64,000 bases of DNA, from assembly GCF_900105985.1 (NCBI RefSeq), contig NZ_FNUB01000005.1:3100001-3164000 (forward strand). The letters are read 5' to 3'. The position numbers and the translations under genes are program-made. The notes below the pieces were generated by a model, which was given only the letters and a program-made list of their open reading frames with translations, did no database searches and was not told the origin of the DNA. Source of the DNA: Tenacibaculum sp. MAR_2010_89 (GTDB taxonomy: Bacteria > Bacteroidota > Bacteroidia > Flavobacteriales > Flavobacteriaceae). This document shows, piece after piece, positions 16,421 through 24,980 of this stretch (position 1 is the stretch's first letter; each line of letters starts with the position of its first letter).

Positions 16421-17053
16421 ATGTTGAAAAAAGAGATTCAAGAGTTGATCGATAAAGGTGAAATGCTTCCACTAATGGAAGAGTTTTACACCATTCAAGG
16501 AGAGGGGGCGCATACAGGTACTGCAGCTTATTTTATTCGTATTGGAGGTTGTGATGTTGGTTGTCATTGGTGTGACGTTAAAGAAAGTTGGGATGCTAAT
16601 TTACACCCTCCTACTCATACAGATACAATAGTTGAAAATACTAGTAAGTATGCAAAAACTGTTGTTATTACAGGTGGTGAACCTTTAATGTGGAGTTTAG
16701 ACTATATAACTAATCAGCTTCAAGAAAAAGGTATTAAAACACATATTGAAACTTCTGGTGCTTATGATTTTTCTGGAACTTGGGATTGGTTTTGCTTGTC
16801 TCCAAAGAAAAACAAACTACCTTTAAAACGTTCATATGAAGAAGCAAATGAATTAAAAATGATCATTCATAATAAAAATGATTTTCAATTTGCTGAAGAA
16901 CAAGCTAAAAAAGTTGGAGAAAAATGTAATCTTTTTTTACAACCAGAGTGGAGTAAAAAAGAAAAAATGACTCCTTTAATTATCGATTATGTAATGAATA
17001 ACCCTAAATGGCGTATTTCTTTACAAACTCATAAGTACTTGAACATACCGTAA
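16421..17053 (+). CDS. queE: 7-carboxy-7-deazaguanine synthase, radical SAM
   Basis: A 210-residue enzyme of queuosine precursor synthesis that converts 6-carboxytetrahydropterin to 7-carboxy-7-deazaguanine with SAM and Mg2+. The N-terminal FYTIQGEGAHTGTAAYFIR is the family start, and the iron-sulfur cluster cysteines are C44, C48 and C51 in GGCDVGCHWCD. ITGGEPL binds SAM and FCLSPKKNKLP and the C-terminal LFLQPEWS line the substrate pocket. Its length is normal and all key residues are present. It stands alone between a promoter box and a hairpin terminator; other que genes are not in the window. Confidence 0.94.
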   Translation: MLKKEIQELIDKGEMLPLMEEFYTIQGEGAHTGTAAYFIRIGGCDVGCHWCDVKESWDANLHPPTHTDTIVENTSKYAKTVVITGGEPLMWSLDYITNQLQEKGIKTHIETSGAYDFSGTWDWFCLSPKKNKLPLKRSYEEANELKMIIHNKNDFQFAEEQAKKVGEKCNLFLQPEWSKKEKMTPLIIDYVMNNPKWRISLQTHKYLNIP

Positions 17054-17075
17054 ATTATTTTTATAAATAAAACTA

Positions 17076-17111
17076 AAAAGCCTCTTTGATTTATTTTCAA
17101 AGAGGTTTTTT
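17076..17111 (+). terminator. Terminator after queE
   Basis: CCTCTTTGA (17081-17089) pairs with TCAAAGAGG (17097-17105) around a 7-nt loop, with A-run before and T6 after. Confidence 0.88.
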
Positions 17112-17238
17112 GGGTTAAAAAAGTTTACTCTTCAAAACTTACACTTCACTCATTAAGAAGTATCGTTTCCTAATTATTGGTTTTAAATATTTAGAATAAA
17201 ATATAGGTTTGATCAAAAATCAATTAAAATTAAAAATT

Positions 17239-17919
17239 ATGAAAAATCAATTTACATTAGGAATTAACAAGCCTTGCTCTGAAGACTTTAATCAATTTAC
17301 ACCTACTAATTCTGGAGGGTTTTGTGGTTCTTGTGAAAAAAACGTTATCGATTTTACCAAAATGAATTCCAAAGAAATCATTAGCTACTTTAAAAATAAT
17401 GATTCTAAAAAAACTTGTGGAAGATTTAAAAAACATCAATTAAAAACATATTCTGAGACTACATATTTACATAAAAAACAAAGTTTAATTGGAGGGCTAG
17501 CTCTAACAATTATATCATTATTTATTCCAAATACGGCAAACGCTCAAAAATGTAAACAGCCAACAGAAATAATAATTCAAAAAAACAAAAAACTTAAACT
17601 TAAACCACAAAATAATGAAGTTACTATAAAAGGGTTTGTTAAAGATGAGTCAGGCCCATTACCTGGTGTTAGTGTTCTTTTAAAAGGTACAACAATAGGC
17701 ACAGAAACAGATTTTGATGGTAATTTTGAGTTTCCTAAACAACTAAAAAAAGGAGATATTTTAATTTTTAGTTTCGTAGGAATGAAAACAGAAGAAGTTA
17801 TTATTACTGATAAAAACTTTACTTCAAAGAAAAAAATTGATGTTACTATTAAAAGTGAAGCATGTATATTAATGGGAGAAGTTGCTATAAAGAAAACTTA
17901 TTCATCAAAAAGGAAATAA
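17239..17919 (+). CDS. Cys-motif protein with internal membrane helix and CarboxypepD_reg-like domain
   Basis: A protein of 226 residues from the ATG preceding KNQFTLGIN; an upstream start at 17209 is a poor fit. The N-terminal 65 residues contain Cys13, Cys29, Cys32 and Cys60 around GGFCGSCEKNVIDFT, which looks like a small zinc site. A hydrophobic helix (about 82-98) ending TANAQ follows, then a carboxypeptidase-regulatory-like beta-sandwich (about 130-215) with VTIKGFVKDESGPLPGVSVL and TDFDGNFEF. The last is the domain found at the N-terminus of SusC/TonB-dependent receptors. The topology suggests a cytoplasmic Cys domain and an exported or membrane-bound sandwich. It precedes the transglutaminase-like gene by 12 bp. 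Confidence 0.7.
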   Translation: MKNQFTLGINKPCSEDFNQFTPTNSGGFCGSCEKNVIDFTKMNSKEIISYFKNNDSKKTCGRFKKHQLKTYSETTYLHKKQSLIGGLALTIISLFIPNTANAQKCKQPTEIIIQKNKKLKLKPQNNEVTIKGFVKDESGPLPGVSVLLKGTTIGTETDFDGNFEFPKQLKKGDILIFSFVGMKTEEVIITDKNFTSKKKIDVTIKSEACILMGEVAIKKTYSSKRK

Positions 17920-17931
17920 AACTAAATTGCT

Positions 17932-18936
17932 ATGAAGAAAATTTTGCTCTTTATTTTTCTAAACTTAACTTATTTTGCAAACTCCCAAGTTTCTGATTTT
18001 AAAAACATCAACTTTAAAAAGGTTGAAAATATTGTTAAAACATACAAATACGAAAGATTAAATAATTTACCTCAACTATCTTTTAAACTTACTTCTAAAT
18101 TAAATGGTGATGTAGAAAAGTTTAGAGCTATTTACCTTTGGGTTACATCAAACATTAAAGGTGACTATACCCTTTCTCGTAAAATAATAAGGAAAAGAAA
18201 ACGACTCAAAAACGATAGTATCGCTCTTTACAATTGGAATAAATCCATAACATCAAAAGTTTTTAAAACACTACGAGAAAAACAAAAAACAATATGTACT
18301 GGGTATGCTTATTTAATTAAAGAACTTGCTTCACTTTCCAATATAGAATGTAAAATTATTAATGGCTATAATAGAACATCAACATCTAATGTTAATTCTT
18401 TTGAGCTTATAAATCATTCATGGAACGCAGTAAAATTAAATAACAAATGGTATTTATGTGACCCTTCTTTATCTAGTGGTTATACAAATGAATTTTATAC
18501 ATTCATATTTGATTATAATGATGGATATTTTTTAACTGAGCCTTCTTTGTTTTCTAAAAATCATTATCCTCAAAATAAAAAATGGCTATTGGGCTCGAAT
18601 ATTTCAAAACAGGATTTTATTACTTCTCCTCTTATTTATGATGACGCTTTTAAGTATAAAATAACTCCTATTACTCCTTCAAAAATGAATATTGAAATAA
18701 AGAAAGGAGAAGAGATAACTTTTAAATTTAAAGCATTGAAAAAAATTACTACAAAAAATATAGCATTAGTATCATATATTGGAGTAAATGAAAAACATCA
18801 TAAAATTTATAATCTTAGAAATGTAGATAACATTATTACTTTTAAGTTTAAAGTCAATAAAAAAAGGAATTATGATCTTCACTTAAAAATTGATAATGAC
18901 GTAGTCATGACATACACAATGAAGCTAGTTCGCTAA
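17932..18936 (+). CDS. Exported transglutaminase-like superfamily protein
   Basis: A 334-residue protein with a signal peptide ending FANSQ near residue 19. The transglutaminase/cysteine protease fold lies at about 60-185: YLWVTSNIKGDY, then catalytic Cys near 122 in TICTGYAYLIKEL, His near 162 in NHSWNAV and Asp near 176 in YLCDPSLS, so the Cys-His-Asp triad is complete. A C-terminal beta domain (about 230-334) has no recognised signature. Members may be proteases or protein cross-linkers; the substrate is unknown. It lies 12 bp after the CarboxypepD_reg-like gene and is probably cotranscribed with it. Confidence 0.8.
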   Translation: MKKILLFIFLNLTYFANSQVSDFKNINFKKVENIVKTYKYERLNNLPQLSFKLTSKLNGDVEKFRAIYLWVTSNIKGDYTLSRKIIRKRKRLKNDSIALYNWNKSITSKVFKTLREKQKTICTGYAYLIKELASLSNIECKIINGYNRTSTSNVNSFELINHSWNAVKLNNKWYLCDPSLSSGYTNEFYTFIFDYNDGYFLTEPSLFSKNHYPQNKKWLLGSNISKQDFITSPLIYDDAFKYKITPITPSKMNIEIKKGEEITFKFKALKKITTKNIALVSYIGVNEKHHKIYNLRNVDNIITFKFKVNKKRNYDLHLKIDNDVVMTYTMKLVR

Positions 18937-18956
18937 AAATAAAATTTCTTTTTTGG

Positions 18957-18964
18957 TATATTTG
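18957..18964 (+). promoter_or_regulatory. -7 box of the DUF885 gene
   Basis: TATATTTG matches TAnnTTTG and gives a leader of about 18 nt before the ATG at 18987. Confidence 0.45.
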
Positions 18965-18986
18965 TTGGCAATCAAAGAACATTATC

Positions 18987-20786
18987 ATGAAAAATATATT
19001 TGTATCAGTAATTACTGCTACGCTACTTTTTTCTTCTTGTAAACAAGAAAAAAAAGAAACCACAAATTTAGTTACTAAAACTCAAAAAGTAAATACTGAT
19101 TTTGACAACTTGTTAAAGGAGTACAATGAACGAAAACTACGTTTGTTTCCTATAAGTGCTACACAAGCTGGAGATGTAAGATATAATGATAAGTTCCCTA
19201 ATAGTTTATTAACGGAATATACTTACAAAACTGAATCTTTTTATGACTATTTTAAAAGTAAACTTGAATCTTATAAAAATAGTGATTTATCAGAAAGTCA
19301 ACAAATGAGTAAAGCTGTACTTGCATGGGATTGTGATATTGCTCTTGCTCAAAATAGCTTTAAAAACGATTTATTGATGCCTATTAATCAAATGTGGACT
19401 ATTAATCTTACCATCGGACAATTTGCAAGTGGAAGTAGTTCACAGCCATTTAAAACAGTGGTAGATTATAAAAATTGGTTACTTAGGTTAGATAGCTATA
19501 ATAATTGGTTAAAATCTGCTAAAGAAAGAATGCAAGAAGGAATTAAAGAAGGTTATATTTTACCAAAATCTTTAATAAAAAAAGTAATTCCTCAATTTAA
19601 AGTATTAGCAAATACTACCCTAAAAGATCATTTATTTTATACTCCTATTAAAAACTTTCCTTCTAAATTCTCAAATGAAGAGAAAGAAGAGTTATCAAAA
19701 AAGTATACTAACATCTTAAATGAAAAATTAATACCTTCTTTTAAAAGTTTATATAATTTCTTAAAAACAGATTATTTAAAAGCAGGAAGAAAGGATAGTG
19801 GTATTGATGGAGTTCCTCAAGGGAAGGAATATTATCAACATGCTATTAAAAAGTACACCACAACTACTATGACTGCTGATGAAATTCATAACCTTGGCTT
19901 AAATGAAGTCGGTCGTATTTTATCTGAAATGGAAAAAGTTAAAGAGCAAGTTGGTTTTAAAGGGAGTTTAAAAGACTTTTTTAACTATGTGCGTGAAAAC
20001 AAAGAGTTAATGCCATATACTACTCCTAAACAAATCATTGACAATTTTAATGCGATTCATGAAAAAATGAAGCCGCAATTAGAGAAATTATTTGGAAACA
20101 AACCAAAAACTGGATTCATAGTTAAACAAACTGAAAAGTTTAGAGAAGCTTCTGCAAGCGCAGAATATAACTCTGGCTCTTTAGATGGAACTAGACCTGG
20201 TGTTTTCTATACTCCTATTCCGGATGCAACAAAGTATAATGTATTTTCTGATGAAGCGCTATTTTTACATGAAGCTATTCCAGGGCATCATTATCAAATA
20301 TCTTTAACACAAGAAAATAAAAACTTACCTGATTTTAGAAAAACTTTATGGTACAGTGCTTATGGTGAAGGTTGGGCACTATATACTGAAAACTTAGGTA
20401 AAGAATTAGGTTTATACACTGACCCTTACCAATATTTTGGAATGTTAGGTATGGAAATGCATCGTGCGATTCGTTTAGTTGTTGATACTGGGATGCACGC
20501 TAAAGGATGGAGTAGAGAAAAAGCGATTGAGTATTCATTAAATAACGAAGCAGAATCTGAAGCTAGTATTATTTCAGAAATTGAACGCTATATGGCAAAT
20601 CCTGGCCAAGCCTTATCTTATAAAATTGGGCAATTAAAAATTAGAGAGTTACGTGCTAAAGCTAAAAAAGTACTAGGTGATAAATTTGATATTCGTGAAT
20701 TTCACAATCAAATTCTAGAAACTGGTTGTATTCCCCTAGCTTTACTTGAAAACAAAATAAATAAATGGATTACTTCTTTAAAGTAA
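18987..20786 (+). CDS. DUF885 family lipoprotein, putative zinc carboxypeptidase-like
   Basis: A 599-residue protein beginning with a lipoprotein signal whose lipobox is FSSC with Cys at about 18, so it should be anchored to a membrane facing the periplasm. The DUF885 body is helical and has the HExxH-like zinc motif HEAIPGHHYQI near residue 427, then YGEGWALYTENLGKELGLY and the third-ligand region EAESEASIISEIERYMANPG. Family knowledge: DUF885 proteins share the M32 carboxypeptidase fold, and few have been tested. All expected motifs are intact. It is a monocistron with its own promoter box and terminator. Confidence 0.85.
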   Translation: MKNIFVSVITATLLFSSCKQEKKETTNLVTKTQKVNTDFDNLLKEYNERKLRLFPISATQAGDVRYNDKFPNSLLTEYTYKTESFYDYFKSKLESYKNSDLSESQQMSKAVLAWDCDIALAQNSFKNDLLMPINQMWTINLTIGQFASGSSSQPFKTVVDYKNWLLRLDSYNNWLKSAKERMQEGIKEGYILPKSLIKKVIPQFKVLANTTLKDHLFYTPIKNFPSKFSNEEKEELSKKYTNILNEKLIPSFKSLYNFLKTDYLKAGRKDSGIDGVPQGKEYYQHAIKKYTTTTMTADEIHNLGLNEVGRILSEMEKVKEQVGFKGSLKDFFNYVRENKELMPYTTPKQIIDNFNAIHEKMKPQLEKLFGNKPKTGFIVKQTEKFREASASAEYNSGSLDGTRPGVFYTPIPDATKYNVFSDEALFLHEAIPGHHYQISLTQENKNLPDFRKTLWYSAYGEGWALYTENLGKELGLYTDPYQYFGMLGMEMHRAIRLVVDTGMHAKGWSREKAIEYSLNNEAESEASIISEIERYMANPGQALSYKIGQLKIRELRAKAKKVLGDKFDIREFHNQILETGCIPLALLENKINKWITSLK

Positions 20787-20806
20787 TTTTCTTATTCATA
20801 AATTTT

Positions 20807-20843
20807 AAAAAATCCACTTTTGTTAACTCAAAGTGGATTTTTT
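20807..20843 (+). terminator. Terminator after the DUF885 gene
   Basis: AAAAAATCCACTTT (20807-20820) pairs with AAAGTGGATTTTTT (20830-20843) over a 9-nt loop. Confidence 0.9.
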
Positions 20844-20872
20844 AGTACTTTGGTAGTTTAATAAACTACATC

Positions 20873-22045
20873 ATGAAAAATTTATTTGCTTTTTTATTTA
20901 TATCCTCTATTTCATTTGCACAAACAAACACGGAAATTCATTTATTTGATATAAAGGAAGTAAATGGAAATTGGATTGCTACAAATGCGAAAAACATTTC
21001 AAATAATGATGGTTATGATAGTCAACCTCACTTTTACAATAATAATACTATTTTATTTTCTTCTAATAGAAATGGAGAAATTGACATTGCTAAATACGAT
21101 GTAATTTCTGGTAGTAAAACTTTTATCAGCAATACCCCAAACGGAGGTGAATATTCACCTCAACGAATTCCTTATTCAAAAAACATTTCAGCTGTTAGAT
21201 TAGACAAAAATGGTAAGCAACGTTTTTATAAGTATGATATTAATACTGGAGAAAACTCAGAATTAATCAAAGATTTAGTAATCGCTTACCCTGTTTGGCT
21301 TGATAAAAACACGTTGATTTCATCAGTTATTGTAAATGATACCCTTGAACTTTTTATAAGTAATTTAAATACTAAAACAAATCATTCTATCACAAAACAA
21401 GTTGGACGCTCACTTCATAAAATACCAAACTCTAATTCGGTTAGTTTTATGAAAAAAAACAAAGATAAATGGGAAGCTTGGTCATTAGATCCAGAAACAA
21501 AAGAAACGAAAAAAATCACAAATACTGGAACTACTGAAGATGTATGCTGGTTACCTGATGGTACACTATTAATACCTTACCAAAAAACTATTTATAAATT
21601 CAATCCTAAAAAAGATAAAAGAGGTTCTTTGTTTTATAAATTCAAAGATGAAAATATTAATAACATTTCAAGAATTACAGTAAATAAAAATGGTACAAAA
21701 CTAGCTATTGTTGCTGAAGTATCACCTAGAGCATTGGCACAAGAACAACTAGAAGGGTATAACAAAAGAGATATTGAAGCTTTTTTAAAACCCTATGCAA
21801 AAAACGTTAAGGTATACACATACCCTAATAAACTAAGCTATGAAGGAATAGATGAAATGCGAAAAAGGTATGCTCCAATGTTTGAAAAAACAAAAGACTT
21901 ACATTGTAAAATAACAAGTAGAATTGTAAAAGGAAATGTAGTTATTGATGAAGAACTAGTTACTGCTAATGGAAATACTTTTAAAGCATTAGCAATTTAT
22001 GAAATAAAAAATGGCAAGATTAGCATTGTTCGCTTTGTTAGATAA
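20873..22045 (+). CDS. Exported TolB-like propeller fused to an NTF2-like (SnoaL) domain
   Basis: A 390-residue protein with a 16-residue signal peptide ending SFAQ. Residues 20-285 hold PD40/TolB-type beta-propeller repeats, such as QPHFYNNNTILFSSNRNGEI and the parallel YSPQRIPYSKN and EDVCWLPDGTL segments. From about 290 the sequence switches to an NTF2/SnoaL-like cone fold: EQLEGYNKRDIEAFLKPYAK, YEGIDEMRKRYAPMF and a final AIYEIKNGKISIVRFVR, as in nuclear transport factor 2 family proteins. The propeller may bind a ligand and the NTF2 part may be structural or enzymatic; no function is assigned. It stands alone, convergent with the anti-sigma-like gene. Confidence 0.75.
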   Translation: MKNLFAFLFISSISFAQTNTEIHLFDIKEVNGNWIATNAKNISNNDGYDSQPHFYNNNTILFSSNRNGEIDIAKYDVISGSKTFISNTPNGGEYSPQRIPYSKNISAVRLDKNGKQRFYKYDINTGENSELIKDLVIAYPVWLDKNTLISSVIVNDTLELFISNLNTKTNHSITKQVGRSLHKIPNSNSVSFMKKNKDKWEAWSLDPETKETKKITNTGTTEDVCWLPDGTLLIPYQKTIYKFNPKKDKRGSLFYKFKDENINNISRITVNKNGTKLAIVAEVSPRALAQEQLEGYNKRDIEAFLKPYAKNVKVYTYPNKLSYEGIDEMRKRYAPMFEKTKDLHCKITSRIVKGNVVIDEELVTANGNTFKALAIYEIKNGKISIVRFVR

Positions 22046-22459
22046 CTACATATTTATTTTTCTGGTAAAATACCCTTTTAGAAAATAAATTTGAACAAAA
22101 ATCATTAATGTAAATAAGAAACATGTATACAAAATTGTATTTGAAATTGTAATTCCTTCAAATAATTTAGGTAATTGAATTGCATCTGTAAAATTCAAAT
22201 TTACTTTCGGCATTTTAACCCAACCTAATGATGTTCCCCTTGAAACATACAGTATAGAAGTTACCAAAACAGCACTTAAAAGAAACCACACTTTTTTAGA
22301 TATTAAAGGCGTTGCTTTATAGATATCTGCCTTTTTAGTTTCTAAAATAGCATTCATTATATTTGCCGTAAAATCAGTTGAAGGAGATTCTTCCTTTATT
22401 TCTTTAATATATTTTTTCGCAAATATATCTAACTCTTCTATATGCTTATTTTCTCCCAT
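22046..22459 (-). CDS. Membrane protein downstream of the ECF sigma factor (anti-sigma-like position)
   Basis: A 137-residue protein. A hydrophilic N-terminal half (about 1-48, with ELDIFAKKYIKEIKEE) is cytoplasmic, followed by two transmembrane helices at about 50-68 (VWFLLSAVLVTSILYV) and 105-127 (TILYTCFLFTLMIFVQIYF). No zinc anti-sigma motif (HxxxCxxC) is present. The gene start overlaps the sigma factor stop by 14 bp, the classic position of a sigma regulator, so I infer that it controls the sigma factor at the membrane; the fold itself does not prove that. Confidence 0.6.
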   Translation of the reverse strand: MGENKHIEELDIFAKKYIKEIKEESPSTDFTANIMNAILETKKADIYKATPLISKKVWFLLSAVLVTSILYVSRGTSLGWVKMPKVNLNFTDAIQLPKLFEGITISNTILYTCFLFTLMIFVQIYFLKGYFTRKINM

Positions 22460-23030
22460 AATGATTTATTAATTCTGGTTCAACTCTTTTTTCTACTATA
22501 GTTAATAACCTTTTTCTTGCTCTATGTAATTTAACCTTCACATTTGCTTCTGATAAGTCAGTAATATCTATAATCTCTTTCAAACTTAATTCTTCAAAAT
22601 AAAACAACCAAATAACTGAACGTTCATCTTCAGGTAGCTCAATCAAACATTTATTAATAATTTCGGCACGTTCTTTTCTTTCAATTGAATCTAAAACTCC
22701 TTCTGTTGATTTTATTTTATTAATTGTTATTTCATCAATCGTTCCAGTTTGATACTTTTTACTATTCTTTTTAATACTATCCAAACATGTTCTATATGCT
22801 ATCTTATACAACCATGTTGAAAATTTGGCATCTCCTTTAAACTTGTCTATATTTTTATATGCCTTTATAAAAGTATCTTGAGAAATTTCTTCTGCCTCTT
22901 CTCTACTCTTCAGCATTTTTAATGCCAAAGTAAATACCATTATTTTATACTTTTCTACTAAAAAAGCAAAAGCATTTGCATCTCCTTTGAGAATTTGATT
23001 AATATAGATTTGGTCGTTTTTAATAGTCAT
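22446..23030 (-). CDS. ECF-type RNA polymerase sigma factor
   Basis: A 194-residue sigma-70 family member. Region 2 spans about 20-90 with the core-binding FLVEKYKIMVFTLALKML and the -10 recognition helix ISQDTFIKAYKNIDKF, then KFSTWLYKIAYRTCLD. Region 4 (about 130-185) ends with the helix-turn-helix LSLKEIIDITDLSEANVKVK. It is the first gene of a two-gene operon. Immediately upstream is a TGTAACC-N17-GTC element that is repeated in mirror image in front of the divergent DUF6249 gene, so it probably controls both itself and that gene. The predicted transcript start leaves only a few bases before the ATG. Confidence 0.93.
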   Translation of the reverse strand: MTIKNDQIYINQILKGDANAFAFLVEKYKIMVFTLALKMLKSREEAEEISQDTFIKAYKNIDKFKGDAKFSTWLYKIAYRTCLDSIKKNSKKYQTGTIDEITINKIKSTEGVLDSIERKERAEIINKCLIELPEDERSVIWLFYFEELSLKEIIDITDLSEANVKVKLHRARKRLLTIVEKRVEPELINHYGRK

Positions 23031-23040
23031 TATATCTTTT

Positions 23041-23067
23041 GACTGTACCTTTCAAAAAAAGGTTACA
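23041..23067 (-). promoter_or_regulatory. Predicted ECF-dependent promoter of the sigma operon
   Basis: Read on the minus strand: TGTAACC (complement of 23061-23067), a 17-bp spacer, then GTC (complement of 23041-23043). It is a copy of the element at 23100-23126, with the same -35-like box, the same spacer and the same -10-like GTC. Confidence 0.6.
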
Positions 23068-23099
23068 GTTTTTTTGAAAAAATATTTTTTTTATTTTTT

Positions 23100-23129
23100 T
23101 GTAACCTTTTTTAAAACATCACAGTCATA
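23100..23129 (+). promoter_or_regulatory. Predicted ECF-dependent promoter of the DUF6249 gene
   Basis: TGTAACC (23100-23106), a 17-bp spacer and GTCATA (23124-23129). ECF promoters typically have an AAC-containing -35 and a GTC-containing -10 at this spacing. The leader to the ATG at 23174 is about 40 nt. Confidence 0.6.
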
Positions 23130-23173
23130 CCTTTCAAACACATTAAAAATAATCATTTAAATATAATAATAGT

Positions 23174-23557
23174 ATGGAAGCAGCAATAGTATTTATGTTC
23201 TTATTCGCAGTAATTTTTGGAATTTTTTATTTATTCTATTCAACAAGAAATAAAGAACGTTTAGCATTAATAGAAAAAGGTGTAGATGCCAAAATTTTTA
23301 TGCAAGGAGAAAGAAAACGTTCAACCTTAACTGGTAGAGTTATTATTTTAAATTTAGCCTTATTAGCTATGGGAATTGGTGTTGGTGTGCTATTAGGAGC
23401 CATTTTAAGCTCTAGTTTTGGTTATAGTGGTTCATGGGCAGATCGCCCAAGTAATGCTATTGATTCAGAAGTATTCTTTATCTCATCAATTTTTCTTTGC
23501 GCTGGAGCAGCTTTATTTATTGGATTTAACTTAACTAAAAAAATAGAAAACGAATAA
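23174..23557 (+). CDS. DUF6249 domain membrane protein
   Basis: A 127-residue protein with three hydrophobic helices: the N-terminal 2-22 (IVFMFLFAVIFGIFYLFY), about 55-78 (VIILNLALLAMGIGVGVLLG) and about 100-118. Between the first two is the conserved cytoplasmic loop RNKERLALIEKGVDAKIF typical of DUF6249. The family has no known activity, but it is frequently found next to ECF sigma factors in Bacteroidetes; here it is divergent from one and shares a matching promoter, which makes it the clearest predicted target of that sigma factor in the window. Confidence 0.75.
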   Translation: MEAAIVFMFLFAVIFGIFYLFYSTRNKERLALIEKGVDAKIFMQGERKRSTLTGRVIILNLALLAMGIGVGVLLGAILSSSFGYSGSWADRPSNAIDSEVFFISSIFLCAGAALFIGFNLTKKIENE

Positions 23558-23581
23558 AATAATTTCATGTAGTAAAAACGC

Positions 23582-23610
23582 AACCACTTCCTTTTGAAGT
23601 GGTTTTTTTC
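23582..23610 (+). terminator. Terminator after the DUF6249 gene
   Basis: AACCACTTC (23582-23590), CTTTT loop, GAAGTGGTT (23596-23604), then T-run. Confidence 0.88.
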
Positions 23611-23651
23611 TTTTAAAAAAGGCTGTATATTTATAACATAAATAACAAGCT

Positions 23652-24977
23652 ATGAGTAGAGACTATAAGAGTTCTGTTTTTAAAGATTTACTAGATCGTT
23701 TACAACAAGATAGCTGGCAATTAGAGTTATTAATTTCTGGTTTTGCTATTTTTGGTTTGTTTACTGCTTTTCCTCATGTAAAAACTGCTTTAGAAATAGC
23801 AGAGAACGACAAGAACATTTATTCTTTTATTATTTTAATTGTTGCTTTAGTAGCTTGCTATATTCTTATATTTAACTTACTTGTTCATGTAATATTACGA
23901 GGTTTATGGATTGGAGCTTTAGGCTTACGGTATATTTCTGGAGATATTGATTTTGAAGAATTAAACTACCATAATCGTTTCACTAAATATTTAAAAAAGA
24001 AAATCATTTCTTTTGATAAATATGTCGCTTCATTAGAAAATTATTGTAGTGTATTATTTGCTGCTTCTTTTTTATTGATTTTTTATGTAATTTCAATTAC
24101 AATAATTGTAGTAGCATTTATTATTATTGCAACCTATATAATTTCTAACGATAATTTACCTAAAGATCTTAGAACTTTTATTGGGGCTACCTTAATGATA
24201 ATTCTAAGTATTGGATCAATTTTAATGTTTATTGATTTTATTACCCAAGGATATTTAAAAAAGAAAAAATGGTTATCTAAAATATATTTCCCTTTTTATT
24301 GGGTATTCAGTTTTCTAACTCTTTCTTTCCTATATAGGCCTTTAGTTTATAATTTTTTAGATAACAAATTCACTAAAAGACTTAGCATTTTTCTAATTCC
24401 AATATATATAGTAATATCTATATTTAATTCAGTAAAATATCAAAAATCAAATTATATAAACAGTACTAAATACAACTCCAATTTATATATTGATGATAGA
24501 GAATATGAAAATTTAAGAATTAAGGAAAATGATTTTGTAAGAGTTGCTAGTATTCAATCGAAAGTAATAACAGATCCATTCATTAAGTTTTTTAAAGTTT
24601 TTAATGATAATGTTGAAGATAGAATTTATGCTTTCAACCCTACTTTAAAACCTTTAGAAGATAATAGAGGTTTTAAAACTGGTATTCGTATTTATAATAA
24701 CAAATCTATTTCAAGAAAAAAAAGAGATAGTTTGGCTATTAAATATATAGAAACAATTAATAAAATGTATATCATTAAAATAGATACTACAGAATATAAA
24801 CCTGATTTTTTAATAAGTCGTAACAAACAAAATCAAGTTGGTTTTGAAACTTACTTACCTACTAAAGAACTTAATGAAGGTAAACATATTTTAAGACTGA
24901 AACGAAAGCTAATAAAAAAACAAGATACTTTAAAAATTTTAGAGTTAACTATACCCTTTTGGTATTTTAAACAATAA
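23652..24977 (+). CDS. Multi-pass membrane protein of unknown function
   Basis: A 441-residue protein. The N-terminus DYKSSVFKDLLDRLQQDSWQ is cytoplasmic and is followed by about six transmembrane helices between residues 27 and 265, including FIILIVALVACYILIFNLLV and LIFYVISITIIVVAFIIIA. The C-terminal 170 residues are hydrophilic and beta-rich (IRIYNNKSISRKKRDSL, LNEGKHILRLKRK), probably a folded periplasmic or cytoplasmic domain. I recognise no named family, although homologues seem widespread in Bacteroidetes. It is followed after 3 bp by an M28 peptidase gene, and the two are likely cotranscribed, with YdeI and an epimerase gene following. Confidence 0.65.
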   Translation: MSRDYKSSVFKDLLDRLQQDSWQLELLISGFAIFGLFTAFPHVKTALEIAENDKNIYSFIILIVALVACYILIFNLLVHVILRGLWIGALGLRYISGDIDFEELNYHNRFTKYLKKKIISFDKYVASLENYCSVLFAASFLLIFYVISITIIVVAFIIIATYIISNDNLPKDLRTFIGATLMIILSIGSILMFIDFITQGYLKKKKWLSKIYFPFYWVFSFLTLSFLYRPLVYNFLDNKFTKRLSIFLIPIYIVISIFNSVKYQKSNYINSTKYNSNLYIDDREYENLRIKENDFVRVASIQSKVITDPFIKFFKVFNDNVEDRIYAFNPTLKPLEDNRGFKTGIRIYNNKSISRKKRDSLAIKYIETINKMYIIKIDTTEYKPDFLISRNKQNQVGFETYLPTKELNEGKHILRLKRKLIKKQDTLKILELTIPFWYFKQ

Positions 24978-24980
24978 ATC

